Source: JACRLV01 sp045863555 (GTDB lineage: Bacteria > Planctomycetota > Phycisphaerae > UBA1845 > Fen-1342). From it: a stretch of 64,000 bases of DNA. Below, piece by piece: positions 33,469 through 42,518 of the stretch. Where the stretch lies: assembly GCA_045863555.1 (NCBI GenBank), contig BTUU01000005.1:124001-188000 (forward strand), given 5' to 3'. Position 1 is the stretch's first letter. Each line of letters begins with the position of its first letter. The notes under the pieces were generated by a model. The model searched no databases. It was not told the DNA's origin and saw nothing but the letters and a program-made list of their open reading frames with translations. Position numbers and translations under genes: made by a program.

Positions 33469-36011
33469 TGGGAGACGGCGCGAGCATCATCATCGATGAA
33501 AACGGCGGCCCGCCGCGCGCGGTTCTGCGGCAGCTCATGGGTCGCATAGAAGCGCATCCCGAGCACCACGCGGTCGTAAAAGGCTCGAAGGTCAAGTATC
33601 GCTTCGTGCTCGAAGATCGCGAGAGCGAGCTCAAGTTTGGGGTCTGGGACGACAAGCCGGTGCAGGGACCAAGTCCCGCCCAGCAGCAGTTCGACCAGAC
33701 CGGCCGAACCGAACACCCGATCCCTTCTGAGATCGTCCAGGAGTTGCCCGAGAACCCGACGTCGAAGGACATCGGGCCGATGCTCGCCTGGCTGGTGATC
33801 TACGATTCGAACAAGTCGGGCGACACGCCGCCGTTCGATTGGGTCGCCCGCAGCGGCCACGAGGTCGAGATCACCTGGAAATACCCAGGCCAGCACGTGA
33901 TCCTCGTGCGAATCGCGTGGTTCCATGAGAGCCCGACGAAGAGCCCGCGCGACCAGGCGGACACACACATCCTCTTCACACAGCGGGTGTCGGATCTTCA
34001 GACGATCCAGCGGCAGCGCATGCGCGTCACGCGCGGCAAGCCTCCACCGCATCCAATCGAAGAGCTCGATACGCTTCAGCGATACATCGAGGCGGTCGAG
34101 GGCGCCGAGGCGCGCAGCGGCGTGCCCAAAGCCAAGGAAGCCGAATATCGCCGCGAGTTGGCCAAGAAGAAGAAATACCTCGAGAAGCTTGAAGACATGT
34201 TCGGCCACCATCGGGGGCGCTCGATCCTGCTCCCAATGCGCGCTTCGTACGCGTCGAAGAACACGTCCGAACAGACGGAACTGCGAATCTGCGTGCATGA
34301 ACGGTGGGAAATCGACGGCACCGAGGCGCGGACGCACGTCACCCTGATCGACTGGACCAACCCGCTCGACGAGCGCCTTCGCGGCCGGTACGAGGGCCAG
34401 GGGCGCTCGCGGATCGAGGCGATCAAGTCGGCCGTCAGCGAGTGGCGGAAGAACTGCCAGTATTACCACCCTGGCAACATCGTCATCGAAACGCCGGCAT
34501 GGGACATCTACAGCGGCGGACCAACCATCCCGTCAGAAACGATCGAGTTCGACACGCCGGGGAAGAACTTCTGGGACAAGGTGGCCGACTTCTTCAAGGC
34601 CATCGCAATGGTGCTTGGCATGATCGCGACCGCGATCACGTTCATCACCCCCATCCCGGGCGACGAGATCGTCGCCGGACTGATCTGGACGTCCGTCTTC
34701 ACCAGCACCGTCGCCTCGGGCATCAGCATCGGCCGCCGCAAGCGCAACGGCTTCGCCAACGACAATGAAGACGTCTTCGACGCACTCCAGATCGTCGGCA
34801 ACATCTTCACCGCGGGTCGCGTCGAGTGGGGTCGGCGGGCGGTTCTGGCTTCGCGCTCGTTCAAGGGCCAATTCAAGGAGTTCATGCTCATCGGCGACGT
34901 GGCCACCGACTATGTCGAAGGGTTCATGCTCGCCACGACGTTCGTCAGCGACTTCAACAACATCCTCGACGATCCGACGCTTTCGCCGAGCGAACGCGTC
35001 GACAAGATGATGGGCTTTCTCCAGGAAAAGGCCAAGAAATCGGCGATGTACACCGTCAATGTCATGTCGTCGAAGCAGAAACGGCGCGAGAAGACGTACA
35101 TCGAGCCGGACATGCAGGCCCGGATGCTCAACCCAAAGGAGCGCATCGACCTCGACGCGCCGAAAGTCCAGAAGGCCGACACGAAGCAGGTCGAGGTCAA
35201 GACGAAGGTCCAGGACGAACCCGCGCGCGTCGGAAAGCCGCGCGGCGCGAAACCCAAGCAGCCCCCGCGCGAAAAACGCAACAAGTACAATTTCAAACAG
35301 GCCCGCACGCCGCACCAGCGCGGCATGCGCGAGGTCGACGACTTCGACTTCGCCCAGCAGGCGCTCGATACGCAGAAAATCGTGCTGGTGCGCAACTCGA
35401 ACCAGCAGATGCTCAAGCACGTGAACCACGCCGCCAAGGGGCCCAAGCCCGAGTCGCTCAAGGCCAAGACGCTGCCCGACAAGCCGCCGCCGGCCCTCAA
35501 AAACCCCGATCACGCCGGCCTGGCGTCCGCGCACCCCGACGATCCGCGGCTCCAGGACATGCTCAAAGAGATGAAGTCCCCCACGACCGGCAAGCCGCCG
35601 ATGTCGCACGAGGAATTCGTCGCCGACCTGAAGAAGAAAGGCTACGACGTCAAAGGCGCGGACCAGGACTACATCGTGGTCGGGAAGGGCGCCAAGGACG
35701 GGTATTACAGCGATTACGACCTCCACGGCGTCTACGACCTCAAAGGCAACAACGCGTATTCCGAAGGCTACCGCGACCAGTTGAATCAGCGCTTCGGAAA
35801 GGAACTCGTCCAGCACGGCCCGCACGATCTCTGGCCGAATCGAAACAAGAAGGAAGCCGGCCCGAACCGCGGACCGCAGCCGCCCGTGACCGCCTATGTC
35901 CCGCGCGGCGACCGCAAAGTCGAGCGGTTCGAGCTGGATTCGATCGACGAGATGCGGACGTTCTACGAGTCCTGGGGCATCCCCTGGGATAAGATTTATC
36001 CGCCGCTGTAG
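33468..36011 (+). CDS. Large toxin-like protein with candidate EF/ExoY-type C-terminal domain
   Basis: 847 residues, no signal peptide. The N-terminal 340 residues are beta-rich and contain a charged coiled coil near 225-245. Residues 367-424 are a hydrophobic hairpin of two potential membrane segments (VLGMIATAITFITP and beyond), typical of effectors that cross a membrane. A Lys/Pro-rich linker (about 560-700) leads to a compact C-terminus. There SDYDLHGVYD (D749, D751) and QHGPHD...N (H783, N791) resemble the metal-binding DxD and the HG...N blocks of anthrax edema factor/ExoY-type nucleotidyl cyclases, followed by a conserved-looking MRTFYESWGIPW. The cyclase call is inference from short motifs; another toxin fold is possible. 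Coupled to the upstream gene by TGATG, with the putative immunity gene 9 bp downstream. Confidence 0.65.
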   Translation: MGDGASIIIDENGGPPRAVLRQLMGRIEAHPEHHAVVKGSKVKYRFVLEDRESELKFGVWDDKPVQGPSPAQQQFDQTGRTEHPIPSEIVQELPENPTSKDIGPMLAWLVIYDSNKSGDTPPFDWVARSGHEVEITWKYPGQHVILVRIAWFHESPTKSPRDQADTHILFTQRVSDLQTIQRQRMRVTRGKPPPHPIEELDTLQRYIEAVEGAEARSGVPKAKEAEYRRELAKKKKYLEKLEDMFGHHRGRSILLPMRASYASKNTSEQTELRICVHERWEIDGTEARTHVTLIDWTNPLDERLRGRYEGQGRSRIEAIKSAVSEWRKNCQYYHPGNIVIETPAWDIYSGGPTIPSETIEFDTPGKNFWDKVADFFKAIAMVLGMIATAITFITPIPGDEIVAGLIWTSVFTSTVASGISIGRRKRNGFANDNEDVFDALQIVGNIFTAGRVEWGRRAVLASRSFKGQFKEFMLIGDVATDYVEGFMLATTFVSDFNNILDDPTLSPSERVDKMMGFLQEKAKKSAMYTVNVMSSKQKRREKTYIEPDMQARMLNPKERIDLDAPKVQKADTKQVEVKTKVQDEPARVGKPRGAKPKQPPREKRNKYNFKQARTPHQRGMREVDDFDFAQQALDTQKIVLVRNSNQQMLKHVNHAAKGPKPESLKAKTLPDKPPPALKNPDHAGLASAHPDDPRLQDMLKEMKSPTTGKPPMSHEEFVADLKKKGYDVKGADQDYIVVGKGAKDGYYSDYDLHGVYDLKGNNAYSEGYRDQLNQRFGKELVQHGPHDLWPNRNKKEAGPNRGPQPPVTAYVPRGDRKVERFELDSIDEMRTFYESWGIPWDKIYPPL

Positions 36012-36020
36012 GGAGCTGCG

Positions 36021-36815
36021 ATGACCGTCAAACCCATGGACTCCACCGAGCGCAGCGCGCTCCTCCGCGACATCGCCGCCGCCCAGCAGCGCTATGACGA
36101 CGCCCGAACGCAGCGCGACTCCGCCGCCTGCACGCTCCATTTCGACGAGGTGAAGCGGCTCCGAGATCGCTACTACGAGCGTCTCCCGCGGCTGTGCATG
36201 GCCGTCTGTCCAGTCTGTGCAAAGCCGCTCTATCGCCGGTTCGACCCGTTCGGCTTCGACGGCCCTTGGTGGAGCGACGCGCCCGCCGGCGGCGAACCAC
36301 CCGCGTGCCCCCACTTCGTTCTCCTCCGCGGCGCCGTGGCGTTCCACAATCTGCCCGCCTTCGCCGGTGCAAAACGGGTCCACACCGGCCCGGAGGTTCC
36401 ATACGTCATCCCGCGCCTCCTTGACCTCGACGGAATGGTGATGACGATCGGCACGTTGACCATGGAGCCAGGCTTCACGGCGTACCCCCTCGTCTACTTC
36501 GCTCCCCGCCGCCCGGCCCCAAGCGACCTGACGAGCACCTGGGCACGCCCGACGTTCGAGTATCGCAACGCGGCCGGCGACGGCGGCTGGGAATACGCCA
36601 GCGACGCCTGGGATTTCGACCTTGCGCCGTGGCTGCCGCGCGGCAAGATCCGCTGGTGCGATCCGGGGTCCAATAACTCGCGCCTGAGCGCCGATCCCCC
36701 GGACCGCTGCCCGTTCCTCAACCTCCCCGGCGAGCGTCAGGCCGTCGAAATCGAGGGGGCGATGCGGCACCTGACCGGCGTTCCCGACGGCCAGCCCAAT
36801 TTCCCCATCGACTGA
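36021..36815 (+). CDS. Hypothetical protein, candidate immunity protein
   Basis: A 264-residue soluble protein starting 9 bp after the toxin-like gene with GGGAG as ribosome site. An N-terminal helical region (1-60) is followed by CPVCAKPL (C68 and C71) and, after FGFDGPWW, by CPHF, which could form a metal site. The rest is mixed alpha/beta without recognised motif, ending in a Pro-rich segment. Order and spacing after a toxin-like gene, and the lack of export signals, fit an immunity protein that protects the producer. This is inference from position; no family is identified. Confidence 0.6.
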   Translation: MTVKPMDSTERSALLRDIAAAQQRYDDARTQRDSAACTLHFDEVKRLRDRYYERLPRLCMAVCPVCAKPLYRRFDPFGFDGPWWSDAPAGGEPPACPHFVLLRGAVAFHNLPAFAGAKRVHTGPEVPYVIPRLLDLDGMVMTIGTLTMEPGFTAYPLVYFAPRRPAPSDLTSTWARPTFEYRNAAGDGGWEYASDAWDFDLAPWLPRGKIRWCDPGSNNSRLSADPPDRCPFLNLPGERQAVEIEGAMRHLTGVPDGQPNFPID

Positions 36816-36821
36816 TCAAGA

Positions 36822-36849
36822 AACGCCGACTTACGGCCGAATCGGCGTT
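36822..36849. other. Inverted repeat (hairpin) between immunity candidate and vgrG
   Basis: AACGCCGA and TCGGCGTT form an 8-bp stem around a 12-nt loop. It sits just after the stop at 36815. No T-run follows, so it may be a weak terminator, an mRNA-processing element or an operator. The gap to vgrG is 104 bp, the longest inside the island. Confidence 0.5.
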
Positions 36850-36919
36850 CCGTGCCGCGCCGCGTGAATACCCCTTTCTTTCGTCGCCTAGACAGCAGAC
36901 GACCGTTTGGGGGACTCGT

Positions 36920-39229
36920 ATGCCCGCGCCCGCTGATGACGCCGCCCTCGTACCCGCCGCCGATGCCGCCAACCGCCCCGATTTCCTGCTCCGGGTGAAG
37001 GGTTTCGACGCCGACGACCTCCGTATCACCGCGTTCGACGGCGTCGAGGGCATCAGCGAACTCTACGAATTCCGCATCGAACTCGTCTCGACGCGCCCCG
37101 ACATCGACCCCGAAGCCATCATCGGCCTCCCCGCCACGCTGGAGATTACCGGCGAGCACGGCGTCCGCTACGCCCACGGCATCATCCGCCGCTTCGAACT
37201 CACCGGCGAGGGATCGACGCAGACCCACTATGAGGCGTGCCTCGTGCCCGCCGCCTGGCTCCTCACGCAGCGGGTTCAGTCGCGCACCTACCAGAAGCCT
37301 CGTCACGAACACGTGCAGGCCGTCGACCTCGTCAGCATCGTCTTCGAAGAGGCCGGCATGCCGCAGGAGTCGCTCACCTACGGCCTCGAAAACACGTACG
37401 AGGAGCGCGATTTCTACGTCCAGTACCGGGAATCCGACTGGGATTTCATCAACCGCGTTCTCGAACAGGAAGGCGCGTACTATTACTTCGATCACCGCAA
37501 GGACGATTCGCAATTGCTGGTCGTCGATCACAAGGGCATCCAGATGCCGTATGCCCTCGACGAGACCGGCGAAAGCGAACCCGACCGAGTCCCCTACCGC
37601 GATCCCAACGGACTCGTTCCCGCCGAAGAGTTCATCTACCGCGCCCGGTTCACCAGCCAGGTCCGTATCGGCGCGATCTCGCTCGACGATTTCAACTTCC
37701 GCGACCCGCCCGGCGAACTGCGCGTCCGCGCCGAACAGCAGCGCTTCAGCGGCCTGACCTTCGACGACTTCCCGGGCGGCTACGACGACAAGGCCGTCGG
37801 CCAGCGCCGCGCCGACCGCCGCCTCCAGGAGCAGCAGACACCCGCCCGAATCGGCCGCATGTCCACGACCGTCCGCCAGTTCCGGCCGGGCACGACGTTC
37901 CGCCTCGTCGACCACCCAAACGACAAGCTCAACATCGAATACCTGATCACGCGCGTCATCCACCGCGCGACACAGGCCCAGTCCGGCGAGGCGGACGTTG
38001 CTGGTGGCGACGGGTGCCGATACGAAGCCGAGATCGAAGTCATTCCGGCCGACGTTCAATACCGGGCGCCGCGATCCACCCCGCGCCCCGTGATGAGCAC
38101 GCAGACCGCGATCGTCGTCGGTCCCCCCGGCGAGGAGATCTACACCGACGTTTACGGCCGCGTGAAAGTGCGCTTCCACTGGGATCAGCAGTCGCAGCAC
38201 GACGAGAGCGGTTCCTGCTGGATCCGCGTCAGCCAGGGCTGGGCCGGCGGCCAGTACGGCATGCTCTTTTTGCCCCGCGTCGGCCAGGAAGTCATCGTCG
38301 AATTCCTCGAGGGCGACCCCGACCGGCCGATCATCACCGGCCGCGTCTACAACAAGGACCACATGCCGCCCTACAAGCTGCCGGACCGCAAGTCCGTCAG
38401 CGCGATCCGCACGTGCAGCACGCCCGGCGCCGGCGGCGGAAACGAGATCCGCTTTGACGACGCCAAGGGTGAAGAACAACTGCTCCTCTTCGCCCAGAAC
38501 TCCATGCATCTCCGCGCACGCGGGAGCCGCTTCGAAAACACCGGCGGAAACCTCCACCGCACGACCGCCAAGGACGCCTTTGAACTCGTAAGGGAGAACA
38601 AGCACTCGACCGTGAAGCTCGACCGGTTCGAACAGACCGAAGGCTCGCTTCATGAGCGCGTCGAAAAGGACGTCAAGGAAAGCGTCCACGGCCGCAAGAC
38701 CACGTTCGTCAACAAGAAATACGCGATCCTGAACTCCGACGGCATCGTCATGGAGTCCGACACCGGCATCACGCTTCGCTGCAAGGGCAACTTCATCCAG
38801 ATCGACGACAAGGGCGTCACGATCGTGGCCGCGGCCGTCAACATCAATAGCGGCGGCGCGGCACTGACCTGGGAATGGGACTCGCCCGAGACGCTGACCC
38901 TTCCCCGCGATGCCGACACGACCGAATTCGGCCGCAATGTCCGCTATCAGCAGCCGCCGGCCGCGGATGAGCAACTCAAAGTCGAGAAACTGCCCCCGCC
39001 CGACGAGCCCGAACCCGTCGAGACGATCACGTCGTGGATCGAAATCGAACTGGTCGATGAAGAAGGGCGACCCGCGATCGGCGAGGAGTATTGCCTCATG
39101 CGGCCCGACGGCCAGACGCGCCGCGGCCGCCTGAATGACAAGGGCCAGGCCCGCGTCGACCTCCCCGAGCCGGGCGAGTGCCAGATCAGCTTTCCGAACC
39201 TCGATCGCGATGTGTGGGAGAGAGCGTGA
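36920..39229 (+). CDS. vgrG: VgrG/TssI spike protein with C-terminal TTR-like extension
   Basis: A 769-residue type VI secretion tip protein. Residues 15-360 correspond to the gp27-like part (FRIELVS, then RDFYVQYRESDWDFINRVLEQEGAYYYF, diagnostic for VgrG). The OB-fold region follows (GRVKVRFHWDQ and SCWIRVSQGWAGGQYGMLFLPRVGQEVIVEFLEGDPDRP). The gp5-like beta-helix runs to about 665. Residues 705-769 (SWIEIELVDEEG, RRGRLNDKGQARVDL, ISFPNLD) form a small beta-sandwich-like extension like that of the other island proteins. The trimer should cap an Hcp tube and carry cargo. GGGGGA precedes the start; the stop overlaps the next gene. No Hcp, sheath or baseplate genes are nearby, so it is an orphan vgrG island. 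Confidence 0.95.
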   Translation: MPAPADDAALVPAADAANRPDFLLRVKGFDADDLRITAFDGVEGISELYEFRIELVSTRPDIDPEAIIGLPATLEITGEHGVRYAHGIIRRFELTGEGSTQTHYEACLVPAAWLLTQRVQSRTYQKPRHEHVQAVDLVSIVFEEAGMPQESLTYGLENTYEERDFYVQYRESDWDFINRVLEQEGAYYYFDHRKDDSQLLVVDHKGIQMPYALDETGESEPDRVPYRDPNGLVPAEEFIYRARFTSQVRIGAISLDDFNFRDPPGELRVRAEQQRFSGLTFDDFPGGYDDKAVGQRRADRRLQEQQTPARIGRMSTTVRQFRPGTTFRLVDHPNDKLNIEYLITRVIHRATQAQSGEADVAGGDGCRYEAEIEVIPADVQYRAPRSTPRPVMSTQTAIVVGPPGEEIYTDVYGRVKVRFHWDQQSQHDESGSCWIRVSQGWAGGQYGMLFLPRVGQEVIVEFLEGDPDRPIITGRVYNKDHMPPYKLPDRKSVSAIRTCSTPGAGGGNEIRFDDAKGEEQLLLFAQNSMHLRARGSRFENTGGNLHRTTAKDAFELVRENKHSTVKLDRFEQTEGSLHERVEKDVKESVHGRKTTFVNKKYAILNSDGIVMESDTGITLRCKGNFIQIDDKGVTIVAAAVNINSGGAALTWEWDSPETLTLPRDADTTEFGRNVRYQQPPAADEQLKVEKLPPPDEPEPVETITSWIEIELVDEEGRPAIGEEYCLMRPDGQTRRGRLNDKGQARVDLPEPGECQISFPNLDRDVWERA

Positions 39230-40122
39230 TGCCCGACTTCAGCCCCCCGGGCGAGTCCAAAAGCTATTCGCGGCGTCTCAAGGCCAACCTGGAGCGCGCG
39301 AAGGCCCGCCGCGCCGAAGAAGTGGATATCGCTCCGCGTCCAAAGACCCCGGACGACGACAGTTTTACGGGTCGGCTGCGAAAGAACCTCGCGAAGGCAG
39401 CGCCGGACTCGGATGCGCCGATGACGCCCGCTCAGCCCGCGAATGAGCCGGAGACGGGTGCGCGGGAAACCACCGGCCCCGTCGGAGCCGGCGACTACGT
39501 CGTCCGACCCGGCGACTGCATCGCGTCCATCGCCTTCGACGCCGGCCATCTCTGGACGACGCTCTGGGACGACCCTGCGAACGCCGAACTGCGCGAGACG
39601 CGCAAGGATCCAAACATCCTTCTTCCGGGCGACCGCGTAACCGTCCCCCCCCTCCGGGAGAAGCAGGAGCCGGGCGCCAGCGAACAGCGCCACCGGTTTG
39701 TGAAGAAGGGCCAGCCCGAGACGTTCCGCGTCCGCATCCTCAGCGACGGCGAGCCGCGCAAGAACGAACCCTACACGCTGACGGTCGATGGTGAGACCGA
39801 ATACGAAGGCACGACCGACCCCGAGGGTCACCTTCAGGCCGCGATCAAGCCCAACGCCCGCCGCGTGATCGTCGAAGTGGGCAAGGAAGATCCGCGCGAT
39901 CGGTTCGAGTTCGCACTCGGTGCAATCGACCCCATCATCGAAATCAGCGGCGTCCAGGCCCGCCTCACCAACCTGGGATTCGACTGCGGCCCCGCCACCG
40001 GCGAACTGAACGACGACACGCGCGCGGCCCTCCAGCAGTACCAGAAACTCCGTCGCCTCGAAGCGACGGGCGAACCCGACGAACCCACGCGCCGCAAGCT
40101 CCAGGAAGAATACGGCTGCTGA
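39229..40122 (+). CDS. LysM, TTR-like and peptidoglycan-binding domain protein
   Basis: A 297-residue protein, no signal peptide, translated from an ATG overlapping the vgrG stop (TGATG). A basic N-terminus (1-80) is followed by a LysM-like domain (89-145: YVVRPGDCIASIAFDAG ... LLPGDRVTVPP), a TTR-like segment (163-220: FRVRILSDGEPRKNEPY ... TDPEGHL) and a C-terminal PG_binding_1 domain (241-297: VQARLTNLGFDCGPATGELNDDTRAALQQYQ, split here only for description by its LGFDCGPATG core). With two wall-binding modules and no enzymatic domain, it may load onto VgrG and hold it or its cargo at peptidoglycan, or be a structural part of the spike. Confidence 0.85.
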   Translation: MPDFSPPGESKSYSRRLKANLERAKARRAEEVDIAPRPKTPDDDSFTGRLRKNLAKAAPDSDAPMTPAQPANEPETGARETTGPVGAGDYVVRPGDCIASIAFDAGHLWTTLWDDPANAELRETRKDPNILLPGDRVTVPPLREKQEPGASEQRHRFVKKGQPETFRVRILSDGEPRKNEPYTLTVDGETEYEGTTDPEGHLQAAIKPNARRVIVEVGKEDPRDRFEFALGAIDPIIEISGVQARLTNLGFDCGPATGELNDDTRAALQQYQKLRRLEATGEPDEPTRRKLQEEYGC

Positions 40123-40166
40123 AGCCGCGGCGGTGATGACCGCCCGCGCGCAAGGAGAAATCCGCG

Positions 40167-42518
40167 ATGTCCGACATCACCATGGGCATTAGCAACAGGA
40201 AGCTCGAAGAGCAGGCACGCCGCCGCGAAGCCGAGAAAGCCGCCGCCCGCCGCCAGCTCAACACCGTCGACTCCTCCCCCTACGTGCGCGCCCGCATCCT
40301 CTGGCCGGCCGTCGGCTTCCCCGCCGTCATCCACCCGCAATCCGGCGGTGCGGGCGACACGAGCGACCCGACTCGCTGTCTCTGGCTCCTCGTCGTCAGC
40401 AACAAGGAAAACCTCCACAAGGGCGACGTCGCGCGCCATCTCCGCTGGGCTGCCTGGGACAAGCGGCACACGCGCTGGTCAGAAGCCGCCGAGCAGGGCG
40501 GCGAATTCGCCTTCCAGGAAGAGGAATTGAATGTCACCCGCCCGGTCGACGAGCGGAGCAAGAGCCGCCTCACCAAGGTCATCAAGTTCGCCCACGTAAA
40601 GGGCGACGAACGCGGCATCGTCGTCGGCCTGTCAAAGTTCGTCCTCGATTTCTACGCCTCCTACGGCCTCAAATACCTGCACCAGATCCAGGTCTATGAA
40701 TACGCGGCAGCCCGACTTGCCCCGCACGCGGCCGCAAACCCCGTGAACCTGTACTGGGTCAACCGGAACAGGAACGACACTCCGCGCGAGCGCAGCGCGG
40801 AGATGGACCTGCTCATCGAGGAATTCGCCCGCTTCTCCCGCTTCGGCCATGACGGCGTGCCGCCGGAGAAGGAGCTGGACGAACTCATCGCACGCCGCTA
40901 CCTCGAGGAATACGAGTACGACTACGCCCCCAACGACCTCCGCCACAACATCCCGGAGAACCGCACTGAGGTACTCCACCCCGTCTTCGTCCGCCCGCCC
41001 AAGCCGGCAATCCGCATCGGCCACCTGACCGACCTGCATTTCGAACTGCGCTGCGACGCCTACGAGACGCGCCTGCGAAACTCCGTCGATCCCGCGATCA
41101 CGCGCCAGGTCCCCAACTTCAACAACTGGAACAAGACCTCGCGCATGCTCTACCGCCGCGCCCGCGGTAACTGCGACCTGCTCCTGCTCACCGGCGACCT
41201 CATCGAGTACGGCCGCGGCTTCAGCGAGCATCGCATCGGCGAAGACGGCCTGCCCGACATGAGCACCAACGAGTGCTACTGGCGAGACCGGCCGTGGTTC
41301 CTCTTCTTCTCCGAACTCGCCGGCGGAACCAACTACCAGAAGCCCGCCTACACGATCCTCGGCAACCACGACTGGCGCTTCCACCCCTACAAGCCGCTCG
41401 CCGAAGGCGCTCCGGGCCCGAGGAACTTCAACCTCGAAGACAAGGAGGCGATCAAGGTCGCCCACGGCCCCGGCCACGGCGGCCAGTACAGCCTCTATGA
41501 CGGCGGCGCGAACTACGCACTCGCAGTGGCGAGACTCCTCTGGCACAAGTGGATCATCCGCGAGGGCGAACTCGAAATCGGCGGCACGCCCCTCGTCACC
41601 ACTACCGCCTCCGTCGCCTGGTACCTCCTGCTCATTAACCCGTTCCTCGACTACAGCGTGCCGCTCCCCGGCGGCTACGACCTGCTCATGCTCGACTGGG
41701 GCGAGAACGAACTCGTCGATTTCCACGAATACCGCAGCGGCGTCGACCGCGGCGGAACCGTGGTCAAGCCGAACTCGAGCGGAGAACCCGCGCCCAAGGA
41801 CACGCTCACCGACGACCAGCGCGAGGTCATCGAGCACTTTCTGGCCAGCAACAATCGCGCCCGAATTCTCGGCATCCACGCCCCCGTCGTCGGCCCCCAC
41901 GGCCGCTGGACCGACGAATACCTCGCGCAGGGCAAAGTCGTCACGCCCCTGGGCAGCGACGCGCGCTTGTCGCAGGACGGCAAGCCGATCGTCTCCCTTG
42001 ACGGGAAGGCCCCGCACGCCAAGATCTTCCAGTTCGAAGAAACCCGCGACGGCCGCAAGATCCCCCGCGCCTACCTCGAGCACCCGGCCCTCGCCGCCCC
42101 GCACAAGGACTACGCGCCCTGGAACTGGGTCGCCGACGCCGGCACGCCGCTCAAGCATCGCGAGTGGCTCATCGAGGAACTCCGCAAGGCCGCCGTCCCT
42201 CTCGTCGTCAGCGGCCACGTCCACCGGCGATCCCTCGTCGTCGTCGACAAGCAGCCGAACGGCGCCCTGTTCGTCCGCGGACTGCGCGATGACCAGATCG
42301 CAGGCGCGCCCTACCCGCTTTACGTAAACACCACGAGCTGCGGTCCGCGCGGCCGCATCCACGCGAAGCAGACCGAGACGATCTACCTGCCCTCGGCGTA
42401 CGTCGAAATTGAGCTGGCCTCCAGCGGAAAGGTCCTCAAGTTGAGCCATCAGGACGCGGCCAACGACTACGAGAAACGCAAGGGCACTTCCCAGGTCGGC
42501 GCGCGTGCGGCCTCATGA
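40167..42518 (+). CDS. Calcineurin-type metallophosphoesterase in VgrG island
   Basis: A 783-residue protein with the full set of metallophosphoesterase motifs: TDLHFE (about 287), GDLIEYG (343), GNHDWR (399), GIHAP (568) and GHVHRR (682), so a two-metal active site is expected. The first 270 residues are a separate domain without recognised family. Insertions between GNHD and GIHAP include a hydrophobic stretch (TTTASVAWYLLLINPFL). No signal peptide. AAGGAG precedes the ATG, 44 bp after the previous gene. Being the last gene of a vgrG cluster, it could be a secreted effector that cleaves nucleotides or phospholipids; a housekeeping phosphodiesterase is the alternative. No immunity gene follows. 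Its stop overlaps that of the convergent protease gene. Confidence 0.85.
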   Translation: MSDITMGISNRKLEEQARRREAEKAAARRQLNTVDSSPYVRARILWPAVGFPAVIHPQSGGAGDTSDPTRCLWLLVVSNKENLHKGDVARHLRWAAWDKRHTRWSEAAEQGGEFAFQEEELNVTRPVDERSKSRLTKVIKFAHVKGDERGIVVGLSKFVLDFYASYGLKYLHQIQVYEYAAARLAPHAAANPVNLYWVNRNRNDTPRERSAEMDLLIEEFARFSRFGHDGVPPEKELDELIARRYLEEYEYDYAPNDLRHNIPENRTEVLHPVFVRPPKPAIRIGHLTDLHFELRCDAYETRLRNSVDPAITRQVPNFNNWNKTSRMLYRRARGNCDLLLLTGDLIEYGRGFSEHRIGEDGLPDMSTNECYWRDRPWFLFFSELAGGTNYQKPAYTILGNHDWRFHPYKPLAEGAPGPRNFNLEDKEAIKVAHGPGHGGQYSLYDGGANYALAVARLLWHKWIIREGELEIGGTPLVTTTASVAWYLLLINPFLDYSVPLPGGYDLLMLDWGENELVDFHEYRSGVDRGGTVVKPNSSGEPAPKDTLTDDQREVIEHFLASNNRARILGIHAPVVGPHGRWTDEYLAQGKVVTPLGSDARLSQDGKPIVSLDGKAPHAKIFQFEETRDGRKIPRAYLEHPALAAPHKDYAPWNWVADAGTPLKHREWLIEELRKAAVPLVVSGHVHRRSLVVVDKQPNGALFVRGLRDDQIAGAPYPLYVNTTSCGPRGRIHAKQTETIYLPSAYVEIELASSGKVLKLSHQDAANDYEKRKGTSQVGARAAS

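Noticed and set aside
34533..38974. Two 745-codon open frames on the minus strand opposite the toxin-like and vgrG genes
   Set aside because: They are mirror frames of clear plus-strand genes (Val/Glu/Asp-rich translation) and have no ribosome sites or motifs.
27640..42518. Complete type VI secretion system
   Set aside because: Only VgrG and cargo-like genes are present. No Hcp, sheath, ClpV, TssJLM or baseplate genes are in the window.
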